The position numbers and the translations under genes are program-made. A model generated the notes under the pieces. The model saw only the letters and a list, made by a program, of their open reading frames with translations, did not search any database and was not told the origin of the DNA. Below are positions 20,019-29,006 of a stretch of 64,000 nucleotides of DNA, piece by piece. Within the stretch, counting starts at the first letter, position 1, and every line of letters begins with the position of its first letter. This DNA is from Oscillospiraceae bacterium (GTDB lineage Bacteria; Bacillota; Clostridia; Oscillospirales; Oscillospiraceae), in the NCBI GenBank assembly GCA_017398725.1, contig JAFQFA010000010.1:32315-96314 (forward strand), given 5' to 3'.

Positions 20019-22493
20019 ATGCCTAAGAGTTTGTTTGTGGATCCTTCCGTGGTCAGAGCACCCGGCAAGGTGACCTTCAATGACATCCCCGTTAACCAGT
20101 ACAACAAGACCGTTAAGGAAGAGCTGGAATCCGGTAAGTACACCAAGGAAGACTTGGTTCGTATTTTCCGTGACATGACTGTTCTGCGTGAGTTTGAGAC
20201 CATGCTCAACTCCATCAAGACACAGGGCGGTTACAACGGCATCGACCATACTTATCCCGGCCCTGCCCACCTGTCCATCGGTCAGGAAGCAGCTTGCGTC
20301 GGTCAGGCATACCTGCTGGACGAGAATGACTTCGCTTTCGGCAGCCACCGCTCTCACTCTGAGATTCTGGCAAAGGCGCTGTCCACCATCCAGAAGATGT
20401 CCGACGAGCAGCTGATGAACGTCATGGAAAACTTCTTGGAAGGCAAGTGCCTCCGGGCTGCTCAGAAGCTGGGCGAAGCAAAGGATACCAAGGACTTGGC
20501 GATCCGTTTCATTCTGTACGGTACTCTGTCTGAGATCTTTGCCCGTGAGACCGGCTTCCATCTGGGCATGGGCGGCTCTATGCACGCTTTCTTCCTGCCC
20601 TTCGGCATCTACCCCAATAACGCCATCGTGGGTGGCTCCGGTACCATTTCTACCGGTTCTGCGCTGTACAAGAAGGTCAACAACAAGAAGGGCATCGTTG
20701 TGTGCAACATCGGTGACGCTTCTATGGCCCGCGGTCCTGTGTGGGAAGCCCTGAACTTCTCCGCTATGGATCAGTACAAGACCCTGTGGGAGAGCCACAA
20801 TGACGGCATGCCCATTCTGTACAACATCTTCAACAACTCCTACGGTATGGGCGACCAGACCCGCGGTGAGACCATGGGTCAGGGCGTAATGGCCCGGATC
20901 GCTTCCGGTGTCAGCCCCACCCAGTTCCATGCTGAGACGGTGGACGGCTTCAACCCCTTGGCTGTAATTGACGCCATGGAGCGGAAGCTGGAGCTGCTGC
21001 GTAACGGTCAGGGCCCTGTGATGCTGGAAACTTTGACCTACCGCTTCTCCGGCCACTCTGTGTCCGACCAGAACGCCTACCGTACCAAGGAAGAAATGGA
21101 CGCATGGAAGGAAGTCGATCCGCTGACTACCTATCCTGCAGCTCTGATCGAGGCCGGTGTGTGCACGCAGGCTGAGGTGGATGCAATTCTGGCTGAGACC
21201 AAGGAGCGCATGACCATTATCTGTAAGGCTGCTGCAGATCCCGAGATCAGCCCCTACTGCGACTTCAAGAAGGATCCCGCTGTTGTGGAGCGTCTGATGT
21301 TCTCCAACGAGCAGGTTGTTGCTTTCGATGATCGTGAGCCCGAGTTCACTGTTCCCAAGGAAGAGGCTGACGGCTATAAGAAGATCAAGGCTAAGTCCCG
21401 TAATCCCATCGGTGAGGATGGCAAGCCTGTTTCCAAGATGAAGCTGTATAACCTCCGTGACGCCCTGTCCGAGGTTATCTGGGACCGCTTCTACGAAGAT
21501 CCCACGCTGATCGCTTACGGCGAAGACTGCCGTGACTGGGGCGGCGCATTCGCTGTTTACCGCGGCATGATGGACGCTCTGCCTCACTGCCGTCTGTTCA
21601 ACTCTCCTCTGGCGGAAGGTGCCATCGTGGGTACCGCTGTCGGCTATGCTCTGTCCGGCGGCCGTGCACTGGTGGAACTGATGTATGCTGACTTTATCGG
21701 CTGCGCCGGTGACGAGATCTTCAACCAGATGGCTAAGTGGCAGGCAATGTCTGCCGGCATCCTGAAGATGCCTCTGGTTCTCCGGGTGTCCGTGGGCTCC
21801 AAGTACGGCGCACAGCACTCTCAGGACTGGACCGCTCTGTGTGCCCACATCCCCGGCCTGAAGGTTTGCTTCCCCGCTACTCCTTGGGAGGCTAAGGGCC
21901 TGATGGAGACTGCACTGAAGGGCACTGACCCTGTTGTGTTCTTCGAAAGCCAGAGAATTTACGACGTGGGCGAGCAGTTCCACGAAGGCGGCGTTCCTGC
22001 TGAGCGCTATGAGATCACCATCGGTGATACCAACAAGGTTCGCGACGGTAAGGATGTGACCATCCTGACCCTCGGCGCTGTTCTGTACCGTGCGATGGAC
22101 GCTGCCAAGCAGCTGAGTGAGAAGTACGGTATGGAGGCAGATGTGATCAACCTGCACTCCATGGTGCCGCTGGATTATACCAAGATCTTTGAGTCTGTCC
22201 GCAAGACCGGCCGTGTGATTCTGGTATCCGATGCTTGCGCAAGAGGTTCTTTCATGAACGATGTTGCCAAGACCATCACCGAGAACTGCTTCGACGATCT
22301 GGATGCACCTCCCGTGGTCATCGGCGCCCGCAACTGGATCACACCTCCCTTCGAGTTCGACGAGTTCTTCTTCCCGCAGGCCAGCTGGATTCTGGATGCC
22401 ATCCACGAGAAGCTGGTTCCCCTGAACGGCTACGAGCTGGGTGAAGGCTGCAACGAGGCAGAGACCATCCGCCGTGCTAAGGAAGGCGTGTAA
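20019..22493 (+). CDS. Fused 2-oxoacid dehydrogenase E1 alpha-beta, thiamine-diphosphate dependent
   Basis: 824 residues, close to the sum of a separate E1 alpha and E1 beta. The N-terminal half (about 1-450) is alpha-like, with a SHRSHSEIL segment and the cofactor loop beginning GDASMARG and ending NIFNNSYGMG. The usual GDG is GDA here, with about 12 extra residues before the closing Asn. The C-terminal half (about 470-824) is beta-like, with GEDCRDWGGAFAV, the NSPLAEGAIVGTAVGYAL segment, and GAQHSQDW with the conserved His. It decarboxylates a 2-oxoacid and acylates the E2 lipoyl groups. It is 18 bp after E2 with an AAAGGAGG site. No E3 gene follows. Strong codon bias suggests high expression. 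Confidence 0.9.
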   Translation: MPKSLFVDPSVVRAPGKVTFNDIPVNQYNKTVKEELESGKYTKEDLVRIFRDMTVLREFETMLNSIKTQGGYNGIDHTYPGPAHLSIGQEAACVGQAYLLDENDFAFGSHRSHSEILAKALSTIQKMSDEQLMNVMENFLEGKCLRAAQKLGEAKDTKDLAIRFILYGTLSEIFARETGFHLGMGGSMHAFFLPFGIYPNNAIVGGSGTISTGSALYKKVNNKKGIVVCNIGDASMARGPVWEALNFSAMDQYKTLWESHNDGMPILYNIFNNSYGMGDQTRGETMGQGVMARIASGVSPTQFHAETVDGFNPLAVIDAMERKLELLRNGQGPVMLETLTYRFSGHSVSDQNAYRTKEEMDAWKEVDPLTTYPAALIEAGVCTQAEVDAILAETKERMTIICKAAADPEISPYCDFKKDPAVVERLMFSNEQVVAFDDREPEFTVPKEEADGYKKIKAKSRNPIGEDGKPVSKMKLYNLRDALSEVIWDRFYEDPTLIAYGEDCRDWGGAFAVYRGMMDALPHCRLFNSPLAEGAIVGTAVGYALSGGRALVELMYADFIGCAGDEIFNQMAKWQAMSAGILKMPLVLRVSVGSKYGAQHSQDWTALCAHIPGLKVCFPATPWEAKGLMETALKGTDPVVFFESQRIYDVGEQFHEGGVPAERYEITIGDTNKVRDGKDVTILTLGAVLYRAMDAAKQLSEKYGMEADVINLHSMVPLDYTKIFESVRKTGRVILVSDACARGSFMNDVAKTITENCFDDLDAPPVVIGARNWITPPFEFDEFFFPQASWILDAIHEKLVPLNGYELGEGCNEAETIRRAKEGV

Positions 22494-22499
22494 GAAGCA

Positions 22500-23147
22500 A
22501 TGGAAATCAGACGGACAGCCAACGCAGGCGTGCTGCTGAAGCTGGACGGCGTATCGATCCTATTGGACGGCGTGTGCCGGGAGATCAAACCCTACCCGGC
22601 CACGCCTCCTGAGGAACGGGCCAAGCTTTGTGAAAGCTATCCGGATATGGTTTGCTATACCCATGCCCATAAAGATCATTATGACCCCACCTTTGCTGCG
22701 GAATATGGGAAGCAGACGGGCGGGGTCATTTTGGGTCCGGAAGAACTGCCGGGCTGTAATTCCACCATGGCAGCGGGCAGCGTGGGAGGCGTAACCGTTA
22801 CGCCGATCCCCAGCCGGCATATCGGCGGGGCAGGGAAGACCGTATCCCATGCCAGTTTTATTGTGAAAGGGAGTCAATGTGTTTGGTTCTTAGGGGATTC
22901 TTCTCCGTTGCTTTGGAAGGACCGGACGGACCTTCCGAAACCGGATTTCCTATTTGTGCCATACGCCTATACCACCACGCCCACCGGTTGGACCATCACC
23001 CGGAATCTGGGTGCGAAAAAAACGGTGCTTTTGCATATGCCTGCCCGGGAAGAGGATACCATCGGCCTGTGGGCGGCAACAGAAGCAACTACGAAATTTC
23101 CGGACGATCTGTTGATCCCTTCTGTGGGACAAACCATAACCCTGTAA
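22500..23147 (+). CDS. Metallo-beta-lactamase-fold hydrolase
   Basis: 215 residues. The zinc motif HxHxDH is seen as THAHKDHYD, with later metal ligands likely at SRHIGG, FLGDSSP and a final LLHMPAR. It resembles UPF0173-like beta-lactamase-fold proteins (L-ascorbate-6-phosphate lactonase relatives). It lies 6 bp after the E1 stop, with no clear ribosome-binding site beyond GAAGCA, so it is the third gene of the operon and may be translationally coupled. A role in hydrolysing a thioester or lactone made by the complex is only a guess. Codon use is less biased than in E1/E2. Confidence 0.8.
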   Translation: MEIRRTANAGVLLKLDGVSILLDGVCREIKPYPATPPEERAKLCESYPDMVCYTHAHKDHYDPTFAAEYGKQTGGVILGPEELPGCNSTMAAGSVGGVTVTPIPSRHIGGAGKTVSHASFIVKGSQCVWFLGDSSPLLWKDRTDLPKPDFLFVPYAYTTTPTGWTITRNLGAKKTVLLHMPAREEDTIGLWAATEATTKFPDDLLIPSVGQTITL

Positions 23148-23150
23148 CGA

Positions 23151-23189
23151 AACACCCGACGATTCCTACATGAATCGTCGGGTGTTTTT
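23151..23189 (+). terminator. Terminator of the E2/E1 operon
   Basis: Perfect 15-bp stem beginning AACACCCGACGATTC with a CTACAT loop, followed by TTTTC. Confidence 0.92.
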
Positions 23190-23306
23190 CTGTTCATACA
23201 AGGATGCCTATCCGGGTGATGGGATTTGCTTTGCGCGGAATAACGGATTGCAACCGGTTGCTCACACAGGAAAATGTTGAATCTCCAGAAAAGCCATTGG
23301 GAATGC

Positions 23307-23335
23307 TTGCATTTTTAGGGCGCGGGTGCTACTAT
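23307..23335 (+). promoter_or_regulatory. Promoter of the large repeat-protein gene
   Basis: TTGCAT, 17-bp spacer, TACTAT. It lies 71 bases before the ATG. The rest of the gap from 23190 holds nothing else that I can support. Confidence 0.55.
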
Positions 23336-23406
23336 AACCCTATGAGAAAGTGTATGTATCTACCGATCTTTCACTTTTCATGGTATAAGCGAAAGGAGGC
23401 AATATC

Positions 23407-26400
23407 ATGATTCACGGCAAACGCGTTTTGGCAATGGCGTTGGTGTTGACGCTTCTTGGGAGCAATCTGCCTTGGACGGCCGCTGCAACGGAACTGACGG
23501 CGTCGGTAGAGGTGACACAGCCCGTTGCGATAGAAGCAACCCTGCCGGAGGTGACAACGGAGCCTACTCAGCCTGCGGAGACTACGGAGCCTACTCAGCC
23601 TGCGGAGACCACCGAGCCTACCCAGCCTGCGGAGACCACCGAGCCTACCCAGCCCGAGGAGACCACGGAGCCTACTCAGCCTGCGGAGACCACCGAGCCT
23701 ACCCAGCCTGCGGAGACCACGGAGCCTACCCAGCCTGCGGAGACCACCGATCCTACCCAGCCCGAGGAGACCACGGAGCCTACTCAGCCTGCGGAGACCA
23801 CCGAGCCTACCCAGCCTGCGGAGACCACCGAGCCTACCCAGCCAGAGGAGACTACGGAGCCTACTCAGCCTGCGGAGACTACGGAGCCTACCCAGCCCGA
23901 GGAAACCACCGAGCCTACCCAGCCAGAGGAGACTACGGAGCCCACTATCCCGATGGAAGGTACGGTAGATTCCGCTGAAACTACCACAGATCCTATGAAT
24001 GCTGTGGTAGGGTCCGGTAAATGCGGTGACAATGTATCTTGGTCTTACAACAGCAACGGTGAGTTGAGAATTACCGGCTATGGTCCCATGGAGGATTATA
24101 AAGCCGATGACTATGCTCCGTGGGATTACTATGAGATCAAGAAGGTAGTGATTGAAAGCGGTGTTACCAGCATTGGTAATAATGCATTTGCTTATCTTGA
24201 GGATGCGAGCATCTATTCTGTTACGATTCCAAGCACAGTAACACGAATCGGCGACTGGGCGTTTGCCGGTTGTGAGATCCTGACCCAGATCACCATTCCT
24301 GCATCAGTAACGGAACTTGGTGTGGGTGCATTCGCGGAAAGTGGCTTGACTTCTGTTACCATTCCCAGCGGCGTGAAGCATATCAGCAATCAGTTGTTTA
24401 ACGGTTGCTTCTATCTGGCAGAAGTTGCGCTTCCCGACGGCCTGCTTACCATCGGAGAATACGCATTTTTTGATTGTGAGTTGGGTGCGATCGATCTTCC
24501 GGATAGCTTAACAACCATCAAGTCCCATGCGTTTGGGCTTTGCGGCTTGCAGAGTGTGCGTCTGGGGCAAAATGTTTCCTCCATTGAACCCAATGCGTTC
24601 TTTATGTGCGAATCATTGCAGGGGATCAAAGTCAGCAGTTCCAATGCCTATTACTGCACAGATACCCGCGGCGTTCTGTACAATAAGGAAAAGACGGAGC
24701 TTCTGGCTGTGCCGGCTACACTGGCAGGTAGTTATACCATTGCAACCGGTGTGCAGGAAATTTATAACGGCATGTTCCAAAACCTTGATTTCCTCACGGC
24801 GATCATTATTCCCGATACCGTGACCAAAATCGGTGAATTTGCTTTCTATGGCTGCAGCAGACTGGCTGAGGTTGAAATGCCCGACAGTATCACAGCGCTT
24901 GGGCAATATGCCTTTGCCACCTGCGGAAAATTAAGCAATGTGAAGCTGTCTCCTAAACTGACACGCATTGAAGCGTGTACATTTTGGGGCTGCGCATTGC
25001 TAGATTATATCGCAATCCCGGAAGGCGTAACTTATATTGGAGAATCTGCGTTCTCCGGTTGTGAATTGTGGGAGATCTCCCTGCCTGTAACACTGGAGGA
25101 GATCGGTGATTGCGCTTTTGATGACTGTCAGGAGCTTGGCTATATATATTACAGTGGATCAAAGGCACAGTGGGATAAAATCAAAATCGGTTCATGGAAT
25201 GAATGTTTAGAGTATGCGGACTTGATTACAATTGAAACCGGTTCCGGCACCTGCGGCGATCATCTGACTTGGGTACTGGACCGTGACGGTGTGCTGACGA
25301 TCTCCGGCACCGGCGCGATGTATAACTATTCCACAGAGGAAAGACCTTGGGATTTCGGCAGAAATTGCATTAAAAAAGTTGTGATCGAGGATGGCGTTAC
25401 CACCGTTGGTACACGGGCATTTTTGGATTGCTACTACCTTATGCAGGTGCAATTCGGTAAAAGTGTTTCCGGGGTGGATGGCACTGCGTTTATAGGGTGC
25501 AACTGGCTTGAATCGTTTACGGTTGCTGCGGGCAGCCCCTATCTGCGCACGGGCGATTATGGCGTTCTGTTTACCAAAGACATGAAAACCCTGATCGCGG
25601 CACCCAAAAGCAATTATGATTATTACTATGTGGATTACAAAGTGCCCTATGGCGTGGAAACCATCGGAGCCTATGCCTTTGAAAGCTGCTGGTGGTTGGG
25701 AACTGTTTCGATTCCCGGTAGTGTAAAGACCATCGAAGAAAGTGCTTTTGAATACTGCGCTGAAATGTATGCGGTAACAATGGACAATGGCGTGGAGGAT
25801 ATTGGCGCCCGTGCGTTTTATGAATGCTGGTATCTGGAAACGGTAGAGCTTTCTTCCGGCTTAAAGTACATTGGGCGTGGTGCTTTTGAATACTGTGAAA
25901 ACCTGATATATATGGTGATCCCCGAGGGTGTGCTGGTGATCGATGAATATGCGTTTGCGTATTGCGAATACCTGCAGGCTGTTACATTGCCCGAAAGCCT
26001 GAACCGGATCAACGATTACGCATTCTATGACACAGATCTGTGGGATGTGTTCTACAACGGCACGCAATCTCAGTTTAATAATATTGCAATTTTAGACAGC
26101 CGGATCATGAATGCGGATGTCCATTGCAATATCGAATATATTGATAAAAAAGGCGGCGTGTATTACTGCGAGGATTGCGGGCGCTATTATTATCCCAATG
26201 GTTATGCTGCGGAGATAAAGTACTCCAAGTTATCCACTCCAAGAATCTATACAGATGTAACCTACCTTGTGTGGGATAGCATATACGGCGCAGACTATTA
26301 TGAAATTTGGCGTGCTACCAGTAAAAATGGTACGTACAAAAAAATAGCAACTACATATTCATACTACTACGATGCGAGTCAATCTTCAGGCGGCGGAACA

Positions 26401-28899
26401 AGATACTTCAAAGTAAAAGCTATTTATCAGGATAATAAGAATTTTAACAGTTCCTTTAGTAATGTGGTGTCTTTGACGCTCAAATGTGCAAAACCATATT
26501 TGTATGGCAGCTATGATGCAGATTCCGGCGGAATCCATCTTTACTGGGACGCGGTCGGCGGTGCGAAGAAGTATGATATCTACCGTAAAACTTACGGCGG
26601 TACGTTCCGGAAAATTGCCAGCACCACAAAGACCTCTTACATAGATGCGAAGGGTTCTGCGGGTACTACCTATTACTATTATATCCGTGCCATTGCATCC
26701 AACAGCAAGTACAATAGCGAAGATAGCCGTATCATTTATGGCTCTCCTATTTGCGCAAGGCCCAATGTGAAAATAACCTTGGATGCGAAAACCGGTAAGC
26801 CAACCTTGAGCTGGAATAAGGTTTCCGGTGCGTCTTACTATAAGATCTACTGCGATGCTTACAGTGATGAAGAAATAGCTGTTACAACAACCACTACATT
26901 CAGGGATGACGTGGCACCCATTGATGTGGAACAGACCTACTACGTGCAGGCATGCGGCGTGTATGATGATTATGATAGCTATTACAGCAAAGCAAAGTCT
27001 ATAACACCTGTTTGTGCCAGACCTTCTGTAAAATACACCTTCACATCGGATAATCTGCCTAAGATCTATTGGGACGAGGTTCCCGGGGCGTACGCGTATA
27101 ATGTTTATCGCTCCTCAAAATCCGGTAGCGGGTATACATGCGTTTGCAAAGGCACAGAAGAGTTGTCCTTTATCGACGGCGGAATCGCCGCCGGAAAGAC
27201 CTACTACTATAAGGTAACGGCGGTTACCCCGGCGGGCAAAGAAAGTGCCAAGAGCAGTTATGTAACAGTCACCGGCAAATGTGCAACCCCTGCCAATCTG
27301 ACGGCAAAGACCGGCACATCCGGAAAGCCGGAGCTGAAATGGGGCAAGGTCAACGGCGCAAAGAAATACGAGATCCGTTACTCTAATGACGGCGGCGTTA
27401 CCTTTGCCAAGAAGACCCTCACCACCACCAAAAACTACTATACCCATACCGCAGCGGAAGGCGGCAAGGAGTATGTGTATCAGGTTCGTGCGTTGGGCGC
27501 GAAGAGTGCGTATAATGGCTTCTACTGCGCAAGCAGTGAACCTTGCTATGTGACCTGTGCCGCACCCCAGCTGTCGGTAAAGCTGAATGCTTCTACCGGA
27601 ACGCCGGTCCTGACATGGAAGGCAGTTGCCGGCGCGATGGGCTACGCGATTTACCGCAGCGTCAACGGTGGCGAATTTGACCGGCTGGATACGGCTTATG
27701 GTACCCGCTACGATGATCTGGATGTGTCCGTTGACAATCAGTATAGCTATAAGGTGGCATCTTTGGGTATCGAACCTATCTTTAACAGTGTCCAAAGCAG
27801 CACAAAAACAGTTACGGTCGCCTATGGTCAACCGGTGCTGACGGTGAAAGTCAATGAAGACGGCAAGCCGGTGCTTTCTTGGAATGAGGTCGGAGAGGAT
27901 CTAACCTATGAGATCTATTACTCCACCAAATCCAATAAGTCTTATAAACCGCTTGTTAAGGTAGAAGGCTGTAGCTATACGCATTCCTCTGTTGCAGCCG
28001 GCAAGACTTATTACTACAAGGTGCGTGCGGTAGGTGAAAATAGTTACAGCCCCTACAGCACCTATGCGAAGGGAACCGGTAAGTGTGCACAACCGAAAAA
28101 TCTACAGGTCGAAGTGGACGAAGCCACCGGTCAACCGAAGTTGACTTGGAATAAAGTATCCGGTGCTAAGAAGTACGAGATCCGTTATTCCACCAATGGG
28201 GGTGCAACTTATGCCAAGAAGACCCTCACCACTACCAAAACCTATTTCATCCATACGGGCGCTAAGGTAGGTACAACCTATACCTATCAGGTTCGTGCGG
28301 TAGCCGCCAAGAGCAGCTATAACAGCCAATATACGCAGGCGGTCAGCGAAACCGCATATTGCGCCAGACCTGCGGTAACGGTAGCAAATGATGCCGCAAC
28401 GGGTCAGCCTAAGCTCAGTTGGAAGCAGATCAGCGGAGCGGTCTCCTATGAGATCATCCGTATTGTGAACGGCGTGGAAGAGGATGCTACGATTACGGTT
28501 TCCACTACCGGCTACAAGGATTCTGCGGCAGAGGTCGGCACTGTCTATGGCTACAAAGTCAGAGCCATCGGCGCAAACGGCGAATTTGCCGGTGCCTACG
28601 GGCAGAGCAAGACCATCACCGCTGCATGTGCCCAGCCTGCTAAACCCACAGCGGCCCTTGGGGGAACCGGTAAGCCGGTGATCACTTGGGATCCTGTTGA
28701 GGGTGCTACCGGCTATGCCGTTTACCGGTCCACAAAATCCGGCAGCGGATACCAAAAGATCGGAAATGCAAAACCGGGCGAATGTTCTTACTCGGATGCA
28801 AAGGCAAGTAAGGGTAAGACCTACTACTATAAAGTGGTCGCCCTTACCGACAATGTTGCAAGTGCCCAATCCGGCTATGTGAAGATCAAGAGTAAATAA
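23407..28899 (+). CDS. Giant secreted BspA-like / fibronectin-III repeat protein
   Basis: 1830 residues. A signal peptide (about 1-27, ending TAAATE) is followed by a stalk of fifteen 9-residue TTEPTQPAE-type units (50-184). Two BspA-type leucine-rich blocks follow (about 200-605 and 612-920), each opened by a GSG-[KT]-CGD header and ending in repeats of the AFxxCxxLxxVTIPxSV type. A CEDCGRYYY segment comes next. About ten fibronectin-III-like repeats (about 938-1830) each begin Cys-Ala-x-Pro and contain GAxxYEIYR-type strands. Such proteins usually bind host or neighbour surfaces. There is no LPxTG, choline-binding or S-layer anchor; the protein stops straight after the last repeat, so its attachment is unclear. 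AAAGGAGG ribosome-binding site; the gene stands alone. Confidence 0.88.
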   Translation: MIHGKRVLAMALVLTLLGSNLPWTAAATELTASVEVTQPVAIEATLPEVTTEPTQPAETTEPTQPAETTEPTQPAETTEPTQPEETTEPTQPAETTEPTQPAETTEPTQPAETTDPTQPEETTEPTQPAETTEPTQPAETTEPTQPEETTEPTQPAETTEPTQPEETTEPTQPEETTEPTIPMEGTVDSAETTTDPMNAVVGSGKCGDNVSWSYNSNGELRITGYGPMEDYKADDYAPWDYYEIKKVVIESGVTSIGNNAFAYLEDASIYSVTIPSTVTRIGDWAFAGCEILTQITIPASVTELGVGAFAESGLTSVTIPSGVKHISNQLFNGCFYLAEVALPDGLLTIGEYAFFDCELGAIDLPDSLTTIKSHAFGLCGLQSVRLGQNVSSIEPNAFFMCESLQGIKVSSSNAYYCTDTRGVLYNKEKTELLAVPATLAGSYTIATGVQEIYNGMFQNLDFLTAIIIPDTVTKIGEFAFYGCSRLAEVEMPDSITALGQYAFATCGKLSNVKLSPKLTRIEACTFWGCALLDYIAIPEGVTYIGESAFSGCELWEISLPVTLEEIGDCAFDDCQELGYIYYSGSKAQWDKIKIGSWNECLEYADLITIETGSGTCGDHLTWVLDRDGVLTISGTGAMYNYSTEERPWDFGRNCIKKVVIEDGVTTVGTRAFLDCYYLMQVQFGKSVSGVDGTAFIGCNWLESFTVAAGSPYLRTGDYGVLFTKDMKTLIAAPKSNYDYYYVDYKVPYGVETIGAYAFESCWWLGTVSIPGSVKTIEESAFEYCAEMYAVTMDNGVEDIGARAFYECWYLETVELSSGLKYIGRGAFEYCENLIYMVIPEGVLVIDEYAFAYCEYLQAVTLPESLNRINDYAFYDTDLWDVFYNGTQSQFNNIAILDSRIMNADVHCNIEYIDKKGGVYYCEDCGRYYYPNGYAAEIKYSKLSTPRIYTDVTYLVWDSIYGADYYEIWRATSKNGTYKKIATTYSYYYDASQSSGGGTRYFKVKAIYQDNKNFNSSFSNVVSLTLKCAKPYLYGSYDADSGGIHLYWDAVGGAKKYDIYRKTYGGTFRKIASTTKTSYIDAKGSAGTTYYYYIRAIASNSKYNSEDSRIIYGSPICARPNVKITLDAKTGKPTLSWNKVSGASYYKIYCDAYSDEEIAVTTTTTFRDDVAPIDVEQTYYVQACGVYDDYDSYYSKAKSITPVCARPSVKYTFTSDNLPKIYWDEVPGAYAYNVYRSSKSGSGYTCVCKGTEELSFIDGGIAAGKTYYYKVTAVTPAGKESAKSSYVTVTGKCATPANLTAKTGTSGKPELKWGKVNGAKKYEIRYSNDGGVTFAKKTLTTTKNYYTHTAAEGGKEYVYQVRALGAKSAYNGFYCASSEPCYVTCAAPQLSVKLNASTGTPVLTWKAVAGAMGYAIYRSVNGGEFDRLDTAYGTRYDDLDVSVDNQYSYKVASLGIEPIFNSVQSSTKTVTVAYGQPVLTVKVNEDGKPVLSWNEVGEDLTYEIYYSTKSNKSYKPLVKVEGCSYTHSSVAAGKTYYYKVRAVGENSYSPYSTYAKGTGKCAQPKNLQVEVDEATGQPKLTWNKVSGAKKYEIRYSTNGGATYAKKTLTTTKTYFIHTGAKVGTTYTYQVRAVAAKSSYNSQYTQAVSETAYCARPAVTVANDAATGQPKLSWKQISGAVSYEIIRIVNGVEEDATITVSTTGYKDSAAEVGTVYGYKVRAIGANGEFAGAYGQSKTITAACAQPAKPTAALGGTGKPVITWDPVEGATGYAVYRSTKSGSGYQKIGNAKPGECSYSDAKASKGKTYYYKVVALTDNVASAQSGYVKIKSK
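23554..23958 (+). repeat. 27-bp in-frame minisatellite (15 units)
   Basis: Fifteen tandem 27-bp units encode TTEPTQPAE or TTEPTQPEE; unit 8 has Asp and the last is degenerate. Third-position differences (ACC/ACG/ACT, ACC/ACT) are shuffled among units, as expected for slippage or unequal exchange. It lies inside the giant secreted protein and forms a Thr/Pro/Glu-rich stalk. Confidence 0.95.
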
Positions 28900-28902
28900 T
28901 GA

Positions 28903-28936
28903 ATGCCCCCGGCGGTTAACCGCCGGGGGCATTTAT
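28903..28936 (+). terminator. Terminator after the giant protein
   Basis: Perfect 13-bp stem ATGCCCCCGGCGG/CCGCCGGGGGCAT with a TTAA loop and a short TTTAT tail. Confidence 0.85.
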
Positions 28937-28947
28937 ATGTAGGTTGA

Positions 28948-28975
28948 TTGACTTTTCTTGGTAAAGTGCTATACT
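28948..28975 (+). promoter_or_regulatory. Promoter of the NifX-like/transporter operon
   Basis: TTGACT, 16-bp spacer, TATACT, about 30 bases before the start codon. Confidence 0.65.
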
Positions 28976-29006
28976 ATGCTTTGATTAAAATATAAGGAGT
29001 AAGTGT

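Noticed and set aside
20001-22406. 801-codon minus-strand open frame opposite the fused E1 gene
   Set aside because: Shadow of a codon-biased gene; no start signal, no recognisable domain. The similar frames at 18036-19913, 34595-36934, 47799-49157 and 49328-50539 were rejected for the same reason.
23204-23410. 68-codon frame upstream of the giant protein
   Set aside because: It contains the promoter of the giant-protein gene and has no domain or ribosome-binding site.
23554-23958. CRISPR array suspicion because of regular 27-bp periodicity
   Set aside because: The units are directly tandem with no unique spacers and lie inside a coding frame.
23472-23978. Second open frame through the 27-bp repeat
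   Set aside because: The repeat unit is free of stops in this frame by composition; the text is a monotonous Gly/Asp/Ala pattern and has no start signal.
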